This document shows positions 7,717-17,063 of a stretch of 64,000 bases of DNA, in pieces. This stretch comes from an uncultured Clostridium sp. (lineage in GTDB: Bacteria > Bacillota > Clostridia > Christensenellales > CAG-138). Below the pieces are notes generated by a model. It did no database searches. It saw only the letters and a program-made list of their open reading frames with translations, and had not been told where the DNA came from. Location of the stretch: positions 62,001-126,000 of the forward strand of contig UQNF01000001.1 of the NCBI GenBank assembly GCA_900542285.1, in the 5' to 3' direction. The translations under genes and the position numbers were made by a program. Numbering within the stretch: position 1 is the stretch's first letter; every line of letters begins with the position of its first letter.

Positions 7717-9168
7717 ATGCGTCTTAGCAAGCTGGCAAAAAATGTGAACTGCAAGATCATCGGCGGAGACTGCGATATAAATCGTATCGAATATGACTCT
7801 CGCCGTGTCGAACCCGGAAACCTGTTCGTATGTGTCAACGGCACATTCCTGGATGGGCATCAATTTGCGGAGTCCGCAGTCAACAGGGGCGCAGCCGCCC
7901 TTCTCGCAGAGAGGGAGCTTCCCTTTGAACTGCCTCAGGTCATAGTGCCAAACACCCGTATTGCAATGGCAGAAATGGCTGCCGAGCTTTACGACCAGCC
8001 TGCAAAGGGCATTACGATAATAGGCGTCACCGGAACCAACGGCAAGACGACCACGACATATATGCTTAAGAGCATCTTTGAGCAGGCTGGACATAGGGTC
8101 GGCATTATCGGCACCATTCGCAATATGGTGGGAAATGCCATAATACCCACTTCGCACACCACCCCCGAGAGCGTTGAGCTCATGAGGGTATTCCGCATTA
8201 TGCGTGACGCCGGTGTGGATGTGATAATCATGGAGGTTAGCTCGCAGGCGCTCGACCAGCATCGTGTTCATGGGATCGAGTTCACCGTCGGCGGATTCAC
8301 CAACTTAACTCAAGACCATCTTGACTATCACAAGACCTTTGAGAACTATATGAAAGCCAAGCGCATTATGTTTGAAAACGCAAAATTCGCAGTTGTGAAT
8401 GCTGATGATGCGCATAGCCGGCCATTGATCGAGGGTCTAGGCCTCGGCAGCATGACCTACGGTATCAGAAGTGCTGATGCCGATGTCAAGGCGTGCGGTA
8501 TCGATGTCAATTCAAAAGGAATTGAATTCGACCTCGTTGCTCACGATACCACGGAGCACATAAATGTGAACATTCCGGGACTATTCAACGTATATAACGC
8601 GCTGCTCGCCGCATCCATCTCCATGAAGCTTGGAGTCAGCATGGACTGCATTCGCGAAGGCTTGTCAAGCGTTCGCGGCGTATCGGGAAGGATGGAAGCG
8701 CTTGACACCGACGGATTTGACTTTTCCGTAATACTCGATTTTGCTCACACTCCGGACGGACTAATGAATCTGTTGACCTCCGTGCATGAGTTTGCCAAGG
8801 CGAGGATAATAACCGTTTTCGGCTGCGGCGGAGACAAGGATAAGACCAAGCGTCCCATCATGGGCGAAATGGCCGGAATGTATTCGGATTTCTGCGTCGT
8901 CACCAGCGATAACCCGCGCACCGAGGATCCCATGAAGATCATTGACATGGTGCTCGAGGGTGTTCACAAGACCAAGTGTGAATATGAGGTCATTGAAAAC
9001 CGCCGCGAAGCTATCAGGTTCGCTCTCAGCATTGCGCAGCCCGATGACGTCGTCGTGCTCGCAGGGAAAGGCCACGAAACATATCAGGAGATCAACGGCG
9101 TAAAGCACCCCTTTGATGAGAAGATCATCGTTGAGGAGCTGCTTGACGATATGCGCAGAAAGGATTGA
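7717..9168 (+). CDS. murE: UDP-MurNAc-tripeptide synthetase MurE
   Basis: Mur ligase adding the third stem residue to UDP-MurNAc-L-Ala-D-Glu in the cytoplasm. Seen: the three-domain Mur layout, the ATP-binding P-loop GTNGKTT at residues 106-112, the central HTTPES substrate loop and the C-terminal recognition motif DNPR at 398-401. DNPR is the signature of enzymes that add meso-diaminopimelate rather than lysine, so the wall is predicted to be DAP type. The 483-residue length is normal. The ATG at 7717 follows AAAAGGAAAGTG, 33 bases after the PBP stop. Confidence 0.95.
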   Translation: MRLSKLAKNVNCKIIGGDCDINRIEYDSRRVEPGNLFVCVNGTFLDGHQFAESAVNRGAAALLAERELPFELPQVIVPNTRIAMAEMAAELYDQPAKGITIIGVTGTNGKTTTTYMLKSIFEQAGHRVGIIGTIRNMVGNAIIPTSHTTPESVELMRVFRIMRDAGVDVIIMEVSSQALDQHRVHGIEFTVGGFTNLTQDHLDYHKTFENYMKAKRIMFENAKFAVVNADDAHSRPLIEGLGLGSMTYGIRSADADVKACGIDVNSKGIEFDLVAHDTTEHINVNIPGLFNVYNALLAASISMKLGVSMDCIREGLSSVRGVSGRMEALDTDGFDFSVILDFAHTPDGLMNLLTSVHEFAKARIITVFGCGGDKDKTKRPIMGEMAGMYSDFCVVTSDNPRTEDPMKIIDMVLEGVHKTKCEYEVIENRREAIRFALSIAQPDDVVVLAGKGHETYQEINGVKHPFDEKIIVEELLDDMRRKD

Positions 9169-9174
9169 TCCGTT

Positions 9175-10194
9175 ATGCAAAGGATGATTTTCGCATTTAT
9201 CGCAGCGGCTGCGATCGCCATGCTGCTTGCTCCCGTCTTTATCCCGATGCTTAGGCGGCTTAAATTTGGACAAGTTGAGCGCAAGGAAGGGCCTCATGCC
9301 AACTCCGCAAAGGAGGGCACGCCTACTATGGGAGGCATCATGTTCATCATCAGCATCGTGGTGGCAGCGGCCGTATTTTCCATATATAACATCGCCCTGA
9401 GCTTTTCCATCCCTGCAATTCTCATGATGCTCGCATTTGGATTGGTGGGCTTTCTCGATGACTTTATCAAGGTCAGGCTTAAGCGGAATCTGGGTCTCAA
9501 GGCCTATCAAAAGATAATCGCACAGCTGCTGCTCTCATTTGCCGTTGCATACTATGCATACAAGAGCGAGTTCATCGGTTCCGTGCTTTACGACCCTATC
9601 TTCGGCGAGATCGATCTCGGCTGGGGCTATATCCCATTCATAATGTTTGTGGTAATAGCTATCGTCAACAGCGCCAACCTTACCGATGGTCTGGACGGAC
9701 TTCTGGGAGGAGTATCCATAGTCTACTCCATTGCAATGGGCGTGTTGTTCCTGTATTTTGCCGGAGTATTCAATACCGGATTTGCCGGTAATCCCCTATT
9801 TGTCGCGCATAGCGACGGTATGATCTCAATGGCAGTATTCGCATTTGCAGTTGCAGGAGGGTGCACTGGCTTCCTTAAGTCCAACAGCTATCCTGCCAAG
9901 GTTTTCATGGGCGATACCGGCTCAATGGCCCTGGGCGGAGCGATGTGTGCTATGGTCATCTACTCTCGCTCTCCTTTCCTGTTCCTTCTGATGGGCGCTT
10001 GCATCGTTGCGTCTGCCGTCAGCGTCGTGCTGCAGGTGGGCTCATTCAAGCTCCGCCACGGAAAACGCATATTCAAGATGGCTCCGCTTCACCATCACTT
10101 TGAGCTGCTCGGATACCCAGAGACCAAGATAGTGAACGGTTACATGATAGTGACTGCGCTCACCTGTCTTATCGCTCTTGCGCTGTTCCTTTGA
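9175..10194 (+). CDS. mraY: Phospho-MurNAc-pentapeptide transferase MraY
   Basis: Integral membrane enzyme transferring phospho-MurNAc-pentapeptide to undecaprenyl phosphate to make lipid I. Seen: about ten hydrophobic helices, the early PTMGG motif, the DDFIK cluster, NLTDGLDGL, MGDTGS and the C-terminal HHHFELLG loop, which together hold the catalytic aspartates and histidines. The length of 339 residues is typical. It starts six bases after the murE stop. A 186-base gap follows before murD, the largest inside this operon. Confidence 0.96.
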   Translation: MQRMIFAFIAAAAIAMLLAPVFIPMLRRLKFGQVERKEGPHANSAKEGTPTMGGIMFIISIVVAAAVFSIYNIALSFSIPAILMMLAFGLVGFLDDFIKVRLKRNLGLKAYQKIIAQLLLSFAVAYYAYKSEFIGSVLYDPIFGEIDLGWGYIPFIMFVVIAIVNSANLTDGLDGLLGGVSIVYSIAMGVLFLYFAGVFNTGFAGNPLFVAHSDGMISMAVFAFAVAGGCTGFLKSNSYPAKVFMGDTGSMALGGAMCAMVIYSRSPFLFLLMGACIVASAVSVVLQVGSFKLRHGKRIFKMAPLHHHFELLGYPETKIVNGYMIVTALTCLIALALFL

Positions 10195-10249
10195 TCAGGC
10201 AGCGCTTCCCGTTCGCCGATCCACGATCCAAATGGGTCGTTATGGGCGA

Positions 10250-10384
10250 ATGAAATCATTGCTTCGAGCGGTTGCTTCCGTCTCGATGCTCAACGGCACT
10301 TTAGGTATTCTATGGTGCCTTATCTACATAGAATTAAATGACTTGCTCGGCAAAGCACGCACGCCGAAGGAGGAGACGCTATGA
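10250..10384 (+). CDS. Possible small membrane protein between mraY and murD
   Basis: A 44-residue reading frame (start ATG 10250) with one hydrophobic stretch (about LNGTLGILWCLIYIEL). Its stop codon overlaps the murD start as ATGA, the arrangement used elsewhere in this operon for coupled genes, and the open frame extends upstream through the whole mraY-murD gap. Against it: there is only a weak binding site (GGGCG), no recognisable homologue, and the start is ambiguous (TTG 10178 or ATG 10232 are also in frame). It may be chance. Confidence 0.22.
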   Translation: MKSLLRAVASVSMLNGTLGILWCLIYIELNDLLGKARTPKEETL

Positions 10385-11751
10385 AGAAAAAAAACGCATT
10401 AGTTGTCGGAATGGCAAAGAGCGGTATCGCATCCGCTATTCTGCTGTATAAAAAGGGTTACAACGTTTGTATCAATGACCTCAAATCCGACATCCCCGGG
10501 CTGGACGAGGCACTCAAGGACATCAAATACACCAAGATGCTCGGAGTTCCCCCGGAGGCGCTGCTCGATGGAATTGACCTGATGGTGCTTTCACCCGTTA
10601 TCCCCATCTTCCGTCCGTTCGTTAAGGAAGCACTCGCAAGAGGGATAGAGGTCATCGGTGAAATAGAGCTTGGCTACCGTTATTGCGACAGAGGAACAAA
10701 ATTCGTTTGCATCGGCGGAACCAACGGCAAGACCACCACGACAATGCTTACCGGCGAGATCTTCAAGGCGTATCATGAGCATATCGGCGCCGGAAGAGCC
10801 TTCGTGCTCGGAAACATCGGAGTACCCATCACCGCTCATGCGCTCGAGACAAGAGCAGGCGATACTGTCGTAGCGGAAACCGCCTCACTGCAGTTCGAGA
10901 GCATATCGGAATTCCGCTGCAATGCCGCAGGTCTTCTCAATATCACCGAGGACCATATCAACCGTTTCGGCAGCATGGAGGCCTATATCGCCGCCAAGAT
11001 GAGGATGTTTGAAAACCAGACCGAGGACGATTTTGCCGCCCTCAATCTGGATGATCCAATCGTATCCGCAGCAAAAACAAAAGCCCACAAGCTCTTCTTC
11101 TCGTTAGAAACCGAGGTTGAAGAGGGTGCATTCGTCCGCAACGGTATGATAGTCTTCCGTATGAACGGAAAGGAGACAGAGCTGCTTCCTGCCGATGAGA
11201 TTGGACTCATTGGTAGGCACAACCTTCAGAACGCACTGTGCGCAGTCTGTCTGTCAATGGCGATGGGCGTACCTGCTGAGATCATCAGCGGAGTACTTCG
11301 CTCCTTCAGGGGCGTTGAACACAGGATAGAGTTCACAAGGCTCTATCATGGCATCACCTTCTATAACGACTCCAAGGGTACCAATCCCGAATCCACAATA
11401 AAGGCAGTCGAGGCCATGAAGCAGCCAACCATTCTGCTGTTGGGTGTCGGCAACTATGATAAGCAAAGCGATTATCGCCCGGTTTTCAGATGCTTTAACG
11501 GTAAGGTCAAGGCATGCATAGTCAACGGCTCCAACACCGATGCCATTCTTCAGGCGGCTGCTGATGAAGGTTATTCCAACATCCATGCCTGCATCGGCGG
11601 TCTTGACGAGATGATCTATGAGTCCGTTGAAATGGCTGAGCCCGGTGACGCAGTTCTGCTCTCGCCTGCCTGCGCAAGCTGGGGTATGTTCACCGATTAT
11701 GAAGAACGAGGCAGAGTTTTCAAGAAGATCGTAAATTCTCTCAAGGATTGA
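10381..11751 (+). CDS. murD: UDP-MurNAc-L-alanine:D-glutamate ligase MurD
   Basis: Mur ligase adding D-glutamate to UDP-MurNAc-L-alanine. Seen: an N-terminal Rossmann-like UDP-binding domain (VVGMAKSGIASA near residue 8), the P-loop GGTNGKTTTT at 112-121, the central ETASLQFE and NITEDH blocks, and the C-terminal YNDSKGTNPEST and LLSPACASWGMF motifs that identify MurD rather than MurC, E or F. The length of 456 is normal. The ATG at 10381 follows AAGGAGGAGACGCT. Confidence 0.95.
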   Translation: MKKKNALVVGMAKSGIASAILLYKKGYNVCINDLKSDIPGLDEALKDIKYTKMLGVPPEALLDGIDLMVLSPVIPIFRPFVKEALARGIEVIGEIELGYRYCDRGTKFVCIGGTNGKTTTTMLTGEIFKAYHEHIGAGRAFVLGNIGVPITAHALETRAGDTVVAETASLQFESISEFRCNAAGLLNITEDHINRFGSMEAYIAAKMRMFENQTEDDFAALNLDDPIVSAAKTKAHKLFFSLETEVEEGAFVRNGMIVFRMNGKETELLPADEIGLIGRHNLQNALCAVCLSMAMGVPAEIISGVLRSFRGVEHRIEFTRLYHGITFYNDSKGTNPESTIKAVEAMKQPTILLLGVGNYDKQSDYRPVFRCFNGKVKACIVNGSNTDAILQAAADEGYSNIHACIGGLDEMIYESVEMAEPGDAVLLSPACASWGMFTDYEERGRVFKKIVNSLKD

Positions 11752-11776
11752 GTCATCGAACTTTTTCGAGGTAAAA

Positions 11777-12994
11777 ATGACTGGGAAAATCATCAGCAAC
11801 AGGCAACAAAAGAATCACAGCTTCAGGAGCTTCATTTCGGGCAGGAATGCGGAGACCATTCAGCTTCCGGCAGTTAAGAAGCACGGCCTTGATTATCCGC
11901 TGTTGATTGCGGTGATACTCATCTGCGCCTTCGGCATCGTCATGCTGTTCTCCGCCAGCTACTACTATGCGGAGCTTACGCAGGGCGATGGTCTTCATTA
12001 TGTGCGAACACAGAGCATATTTTTGTTTTTCGGACTTATCGGTATGCTCTTGCTATCGCATGTTCCCTATACATTCTATTCAAATAAATGGGTGGCACTT
12101 TCGCTGTATGCCGCATTGATCGTCTCCCTGCTCGCTGTCAAGCTCGTAGGCGTGGAGCTTCAAGGCTCCAAGCGTTGGCTGAGCCTTGGTTTCACGACCG
12201 TGCAGCCGTCGGAGTTTTCTAAGATTATACTAACCATTTGTATGGGGGGCTATGCTGCAAAGCACGTTAAGGATATCCACAGCTTTTCAAGAGGTCTGCT
12301 CCCAATGCTGCTCATGGTTGCGGTTCCGGTCGTTTTCATCTACATGCAGCCCAACCTTTCGATGCTGCTGATCCTGATGATCAATTTCCTAATCTTCGCA
12401 TTCGTTTGCGGTTGTGATTGGCGCTGGCTTTTGGGAATGTGTATTGTCGGAACCGGAGCAGTTGTCATCTATCTGCTTCTTAAGGGTAACTATCAATCGC
12501 AGCGTTTTTTCCTGGCGACAATGAGTTGGGAGGAACTTCAGGAGCTTTCCGGCAACGAGTCCTTTCAGATAGTTCAATCACTTTATGCGTTTGCAAACGG
12601 TGGTCTGTTCGGGCAGGGTTTTGACGCGAGCAGACAAAAGCTCCTGTTCCTGCCGTATCGTGAAAGCGACTATATCCTTCCCATCATTGCAGAGGAACTG
12701 GGGTTTGTCGCAGTGCTGTTGCTGCTCGCCGCATACTTCTTTATCATCTATCGTGGATTGAGGATAGCAAGCAATTGTAAGGAACGCTTCGGTTCGTTGC
12801 TTGCGGTTGGAATATCCACGGCAATAGGCGTGCAGGTCTTTATCAATGCAGCAGTCGTTTCCAACCTGCTTCCGGCAACGGGGCAGACGCTGCCGTTCAT
12901 AAGCTCAGGAGGTACTTCCCTATTCGCATACCTTGTGAGCGTCGGAATACTGCTCAACGTTTCAAGATATACCGAAAGGAATAAAGCAAACTAA
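11777..12994 (+). CDS. ftsW: FtsW/RodA/SpoVE-family peptidoglycan glycosyltransferase
   Basis: SEDS-family polymerase that makes glycan strands from lipid II together with its class B PBP partner. Seen: an N-terminal cytoplasmic tail of about 35 residues, about ten membrane helices, the GSKRWLSLG and QPSEFSK motifs in the first half, and the ESDYILPIIAEELGF and PFISSGGTS motifs in the second. The order in the dcw cluster points to FtsW/SpoVE rather than RodA. In most Firmicutes murG (often with murB) follows; here divIB follows at once, so lipid II synthesis must be completed by a gene outside the window. Confidence 0.93.
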   Translation: MTGKIISNRQQKNHSFRSFISGRNAETIQLPAVKKHGLDYPLLIAVILICAFGIVMLFSASYYYAELTQGDGLHYVRTQSIFLFFGLIGMLLLSHVPYTFYSNKWVALSLYAALIVSLLAVKLVGVELQGSKRWLSLGFTTVQPSEFSKIILTICMGGYAAKHVKDIHSFSRGLLPMLLMVAVPVVFIYMQPNLSMLLILMINFLIFAFVCGCDWRWLLGMCIVGTGAVVIYLLLKGNYQSQRFFLATMSWEELQELSGNESFQIVQSLYAFANGGLFGQGFDASRQKLLFLPYRESDYILPIIAEELGFVAVLLLLAAYFFIIYRGLRIASNCKERFGSLLAVGISTAIGVQVFINAAVVSNLLPATGQTLPFISSGGTSLFAYLVSVGILLNVSRYTERNKAN

Positions 12995-13002
12995 GGCTGC
13001 CT

Positions 13003-14115
13003 ATGGATAACGAAAGAAAAGAAAACGCTGATAATATCGAAAGCAAAAAAAGCGGAGACCGCAATGACCGATCCGGGCAGAACGGTGATTCATCCCGCCG
13101 CAGTCAAAGCGGCTTCGTTGATGATGATCTTCTCTTTCCGAACGCAGAAAACGTAAGCGAGATATTTGATGCTTCCGATGCTTCCGAAGCCTTTGATTCA
13201 GCGCAGCAGTCCCCTCGTGTCCGCAGGCGCAGATCATCCGACAGCTACTATCGTGATATTAAGTTCACCGATGAGCCTAAGAAACGCCGGAAAGATGCTC
13301 CCGACGACATAGACTCCATGAGCATCAACGCAAGCGGTTTCAGTCTCGAGTCAAAGAAAAAGCACGCAAACTTTAAGGAGATCCTGAAGCTTATTGCCAA
13401 GCTCGCTCTCATCGCCGCTGTTATTTTCGGTCTGATAATGCTGTATAAGCTTCTGCATGTGAAATCGGTTACGGTGAGCGGAAGCCTGAAGTACAGCGAA
13501 ACTCAGCTGCTGAGCCAAAGCGGGATACAGAACGGAGCATTTATTCTTTCTTACACTAAGGAAAAGGTCGAGGATAGCTTTGAAAAAATACCTGATGTCA
13601 GCGTCGTAAGCTTTAGGCGCGTATTGCCGAACAGCATCGAGATTACCGTGGTCGATAAGGACGCACGCGCAGCTCTGCCCGCTGCAAACGGAGGGTACAC
13701 CCTGATAAGCGCAGACGGTTATGTTATTAGCTCCGGCATTGAAAGCGCCGACGGTCTTGTGCTCGTTCGCGGTCTTTCCGGCAAGAGCTATGCAGTCGGC
13801 AGCTATATCAATCTGGATTCCGACAGCGCATCCGAAGCTGCAGTGATAAGGCTTCTGGAGGCTGTCAACGTGAGTACACTTGCCCACTTCGTTACGGCGA
13901 TAGACCTTTCAAACTCGTCCTGCATCAAGCTTGAGATCGGCAGCAGCTTCACGATCATTCTTGGCGATTGTGTCGAAGCATATCAGAACATCACGACCGC
14001 CGCAAAGGCTTACGAATATTTTAGCAGGGAGTATCCTGAAGGAGGAATTATTAATGTGTTCACAGGCTCAACGATAGTTGATTTTACTCCCTCAAGGACC
14101 GAAAACGGAGCTTGA
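13003..14115 (+). CDS. divIB: Cell division protein DivIB/FtsQ
   Basis: Bitopic divisome scaffold that binds FtsL and DivIC. Seen: a charged, low-complexity cytoplasmic region of about 125 residues rich in Asp, Ser and Arg, a single membrane helix (about 126-147), a POTRA domain beginning VKSVTVSGSLKYSE (about 150-220) and the following FtsQ beta domain ending near residue 345. The length of 370 exceeds FtsQ of E. coli because of the long N-terminal tail, as is common in Firmicute DivIB. It starts eight bases after the ftsW stop. No FtsQ-associated gene follows; the next 217 bases carry a new promoter. Confidence 0.9.
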   Translation: MDNERKENADNIESKKSGDRNDRSGQNGDSSRRSQSGFVDDDLLFPNAENVSEIFDASDASEAFDSAQQSPRVRRRRSSDSYYRDIKFTDEPKKRRKDAPDDIDSMSINASGFSLESKKKHANFKEILKLIAKLALIAAVIFGLIMLYKLLHVKSVTVSGSLKYSETQLLSQSGIQNGAFILSYTKEKVEDSFEKIPDVSVVSFRRVLPNSIEITVVDKDARAALPAANGGYTLISADGYVISSGIESADGLVLVRGLSGKSYAVGSYINLDSDSASEAAVIRLLEAVNVSTLAHFVTAIDLSNSSCIKLEIGSSFTIILGDCVEAYQNITTAAKAYEYFSREYPEGGIINVFTGSTIVDFTPSRTENGA

Positions 14116-14209
14116 TACATTTGCACTTCCGCAGGTGTCATGTGCCGGATCGTCCGTTTCGCTTTCAGCAAAAATGCTGAATTATTACTTATTTTTCCTT
14201 AATTGGCTA

Positions 14210-14238
14210 TTGCAATGCATACATTATTCATGTATAAT
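14210..14238 (+). promoter_or_regulatory. Promoter of the ftsA-ftsZ unit
   Basis: TTGCAA at 14210-14215, 17-base spacer, perfect TATAAT at 14233-14238, inside a 217-base gap between divIB and ftsA that is markedly AT-rich. It would let ftsA-ftsZ be expressed apart from the upstream wall genes. Confidence 0.65.
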
Positions 14239-14332
14239 AATGTATATGGCGAAAGACATATATATTTAATTTTATGTCTTGTCTGGTTGCTTTGGCAGCT
14301 TTGCAAGCATTAGCCTGTCCGGAGAATCGCGT

Positions 14333-15520
14333 ATGAAGTGTACCTCTGTAATCGACATAGGAAGCAGCAAGGTAAGCTGCTGTACGATAAGCCTCGGGGC
14401 AAAAGGAATCCCGACGGTTCGAGGCTTCTGCTCCTGCGCCTATTCCGGCTATTATTTGGGCGGTATGCCCAGGACAAGCTCCCTTTTCCAGGCAATATCG
14501 ACAGCTGTTGCGCATTGCGAAGCGGAGTCCAAGCAGAGAATATCGAGCGTCAGCATCGGTATTCCTGCATCATTTACCAAAACCAGGATCTCAGCTGCAA
14601 AGCTCGAATCCCGGTTCGGAGGTGCCAGGATCTCGGAGCCTGATATTGACAAGCTCATTCTTCTGTCCTCCCCGATGAATCCCCCCAAGGGCTATTCGCT
14701 GATCCACAGCACTCCGTTCGATTATGTTGTCAATGGAAGTGAAAGGGTGGCCGAACCGGTCGGAGCGTTTGCACAATCCCTTGAAGCAAGCGTTTCGCAT
14801 ATATATGCCGATAACGCACTGTTGAAGCTGCTGAACGAATGCTTCACCAAGCTTGGGATATCAATTGAGTTGTTCGCCGCATCATCATTAACGGATGCCC
14901 ACTATATCATCCCGGAGGAGATGCGTCGTGACGGAGCAGTTCTCATCGACTGCGGCGGCAATGTTTGCGACGTCAGCCTGATAAGAAACGATGCGGTCTT
15001 TGAAACGATTTCCATCGGCATGGGCGGAAGCCATATTACCAACGACCTTGCCATCAGATTAAGGCTTTCCGACTCCGCTGCGGACGAGCTTAAACGCCAC
15101 TACGGCTTCTATTACACCGATCTGCGACAGTATCGCAGGGTCTTCGTTCCCAATGAGGGTTATGTATCGGTCAAGAATTCGGTGACCGCTTCCATAATCG
15201 AATCCAGAGTGAAGGAATTGGCAAGCCATGTTTCAGAGTCTATCGGCGAGCTTGTAGCGGATGCAGCGGACACGCCTGTCTATATTACGGGCGGAGGTAT
15301 TGCTCCTCTGTCAGGGGGCATTGAATTCTTCAGCGAGTGCATCGGCCTTGAAATTAACGACTGCGTGCCCTATTCGGCTTTCGAAGAGGATGATGACATC
15401 TACGGAAAAATATCCGCATATGCACTTGCGGACTTCATTCTGTACGAGAGCAGGAGCGTTGCCCGCGCTAACGGGCGTCTGTTTACCGGAATCAAACAAA
15501 TTCTGACCAAAAAGTCTTAG
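14333..15520 (+). CDS. ftsA: FtsA-like division ATPase
   Basis: Actin-fold protein that tethers FtsZ to the membrane. Seen in order: phosphate-1 loop SVIDIGSSKVS near the N-terminus, SHS2 (1C)-type insertion including SVSIGIPAS, phosphate-2 loop VLIDCGGNVCDVSLI, and the adenosine motif VYITGGGIAPLSGG. The ATG at 14333 with GGAGAATCGCGT upstream gives 395 residues; a TTG start 54 bases earlier lacks a binding site. The glycine-rich threonines of canonical FtsA phosphate-2 (DIGGGTTD) are replaced by CGGNVCD, so it is a divergent member. No clear C-terminal amphipathic membrane helix could be recognised by eye. It lies 12 bases before ftsZ. Confidence 0.82.
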   Translation: MKCTSVIDIGSSKVSCCTISLGAKGIPTVRGFCSCAYSGYYLGGMPRTSSLFQAISTAVAHCEAESKQRISSVSIGIPASFTKTRISAAKLESRFGGARISEPDIDKLILLSSPMNPPKGYSLIHSTPFDYVVNGSERVAEPVGAFAQSLEASVSHIYADNALLKLLNECFTKLGISIELFAASSLTDAHYIIPEEMRRDGAVLIDCGGNVCDVSLIRNDAVFETISIGMGGSHITNDLAIRLRLSDSAADELKRHYGFYYTDLRQYRRVFVPNEGYVSVKNSVTASIIESRVKELASHVSESIGELVADAADTPVYITGGGIAPLSGGIEFFSECIGLEINDCVPYSAFEEDDDIYGKISAYALADFILYESRSVARANGRLFTGIKQILTKKS

Positions 15521-15532
15521 GAGGATACCATA

Positions 15533-16945
15533 ATGCCTTTAGAGTTTCAAATAGATAACGATACTGCCAATATTGCCCAAATCAAGGTTGTAGGAGTCGG
15601 AGGCGCAGGCGGCAATGCCGTAAACCGTATGATCGACTATGGCCTTAAGGGGGTTGAATTTATTTCTGTCAATACCGACCATCAGGCCCTTTACAAGTCC
15701 AAAGCCGATGTGAAGGTTCAAATCGGCGAAAAGGCAACCGGCAAGCTTGGCGCAGGCTCAGACCCCGCTGTCGGCAAGGCCGCTGCTGAGGAAAGCCGCG
15801 ATGCTATTACCGATGTGCTCCGCGGAGCCGATCTCGTATTCATTACGGCAGGCATGGGCGGCGGAACCGGCACAGGTGCCTCCCCGATCATTGCCGAAAT
15901 TGCCAGAGAGCTTGGCATTTTAACCGTCGCAGTGGTTACTAAGCCCTTTGAATTTGAGGGAAAAAACCGTGCAAACTCCGCAATCAGCGGTATTCGCTCG
16001 CTGCGTGATGTTGTCGATACGCTGATAATCATTCCTAATCAGAAGCTTGTCTCCATAGTTGGCAAACGCCCCATGCGTGAAGCTTTCATGGTTGCGGACG
16101 ATGTTCTGCGCCAGGGTGTTCAGGGCATTTGTGATATCATCACACATCCCGACACAATCAACAGCGACTTTGCCGATGTCCGCACCATCATTTCCGCAAA
16201 GGGTATGGCGCACATGGGTATCAGCACTGCTTCCGGTGATGACCGCTGCGTCACCGCAGCCAGACAGGCCATCAACAGCCCCATGCTCGAAACCTCTATC
16301 GACGGAGCCAAGGGCGTGCTGTTCAACGTTGTCGGCGATCCTTCCCTCTCTATGGAAGAGATCGACGAGGCCGGACGTCTCATTCGTGATGCTGTCGACC
16401 CCAATGCCAACTTCATATTCTCTATGGGCATTGACGATAACCTCGAGGATGAAGTCCGTATCACGGTTATTGCAACCGGGTTTGAATACTCCGATGAATA
16501 CCTTGATCCCAAGGCTGAACCTGCGAAGGAAGAGGCGCAGCCTGCCGAACCGAAGTCCGCTCAGGATGATCAGGCGGCTTGCCCCGGCGAGAATGAAGAC
16601 GACAACTATGATCAGGATTTTTCCGACCTTGACGAGCCCGATCTCACACAGCCCTTTGAGCCGCCGGCCGGTGGCTATCGCCGCAGATCCTATTCCGGAG
16701 CGGATACCACCGAACGCAGGCGTGCAACTCCTATCCCCAACTCCCGCAATCGTTTTGAACCATCCGAGCCCTCGGACAGTAGAGTGATTGACGAGCTCGA
16801 TCCTGACGGAACGCCAGCTTCCGGTGCACGCAGCACAGAGCGTAAGCGCAGTTCCGGTTTCGATTCCAGAAAGCAGTCCGGTTCAGACCTCGATTTTCCC
16901 TCATGCCTGAGGCCCAACAGAAGGGGCCCCGGCGGTAAAAAGTAA
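15533..16945 (+). CDS. ftsZ: Cell division GTPase FtsZ
   Basis: Tubulin homologue forming the cytokinetic ring. Seen: the N-terminal VVGVGGAGGNAVNRM nucleotide-binding loop, the tubulin signature GGGTGTGAS at residues 109-117, and the conserved globular core up to about residue 320. A C-terminal linker of some 130 residues follows, acidic at first (about 325-370) and then rich in Arg, Ser and Pro. A C-terminal peptide SDLDFPSCLRPNRRG near 452-466 resembles the conserved FtsA/ZipA/EzrA-binding tail. The linker is long compared with Bacillus (about 50 residues). The ATG at 15533 follows TAGGAGGATACCATA. Confidence 0.97.
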   Translation: MPLEFQIDNDTANIAQIKVVGVGGAGGNAVNRMIDYGLKGVEFISVNTDHQALYKSKADVKVQIGEKATGKLGAGSDPAVGKAAAEESRDAITDVLRGADLVFITAGMGGGTGTGASPIIAEIARELGILTVAVVTKPFEFEGKNRANSAISGIRSLRDVVDTLIIIPNQKLVSIVGKRPMREAFMVADDVLRQGVQGICDIITHPDTINSDFADVRTIISAKGMAHMGISTASGDDRCVTAARQAINSPMLETSIDGAKGVLFNVVGDPSLSMEEIDEAGRLIRDAVDPNANFIFSMGIDDNLEDEVRITVIATGFEYSDEYLDPKAEPAKEEAQPAEPKSAQDDQAACPGENEDDNYDQDFSDLDEPDLTQPFEPPAGGYRRRSYSGADTTERRRATPIPNSRNRFEPSEPSDSRVIDELDPDGTPASGARSTERKRSSGFDSRKQSGSDLDFPSCLRPNRRGPGGKK

Positions 16946-16956
16946 TTATTACCTTC

Positions 16957-16985
16957 GAGTCGCCACTTTTTGTGGCGGCTCGGTT
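16957..16985 (+). terminator. Hairpin terminator after ftsZ
   Basis: Ten-base-pair stem (16957-16966 with 16972-16981, one G-T pair) with a T-rich loop, followed by a short T stretch. It lies 12 bases after the ftsZ stop. Confidence 0.6.
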
Positions 16986-17017
16986 TATATGCAAATTATA
17001 AAACGTTCTCCGTCTTG

Positions 17018-17046
17018 TTTACTTTTATTCCTTGATGTGCTATACT
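17018..17046 (+). promoter_or_regulatory. Promoter of the alpha/beta hydrolase gene
   Basis: TTTACT at 17018-17023, 17-base spacer, TATACT at 17041-17046, about 18 bases before the translation start and directly after the ftsZ terminator. Confidence 0.55.
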
Positions 17047-17063
17047 GCTTTCGGAGGATTATT

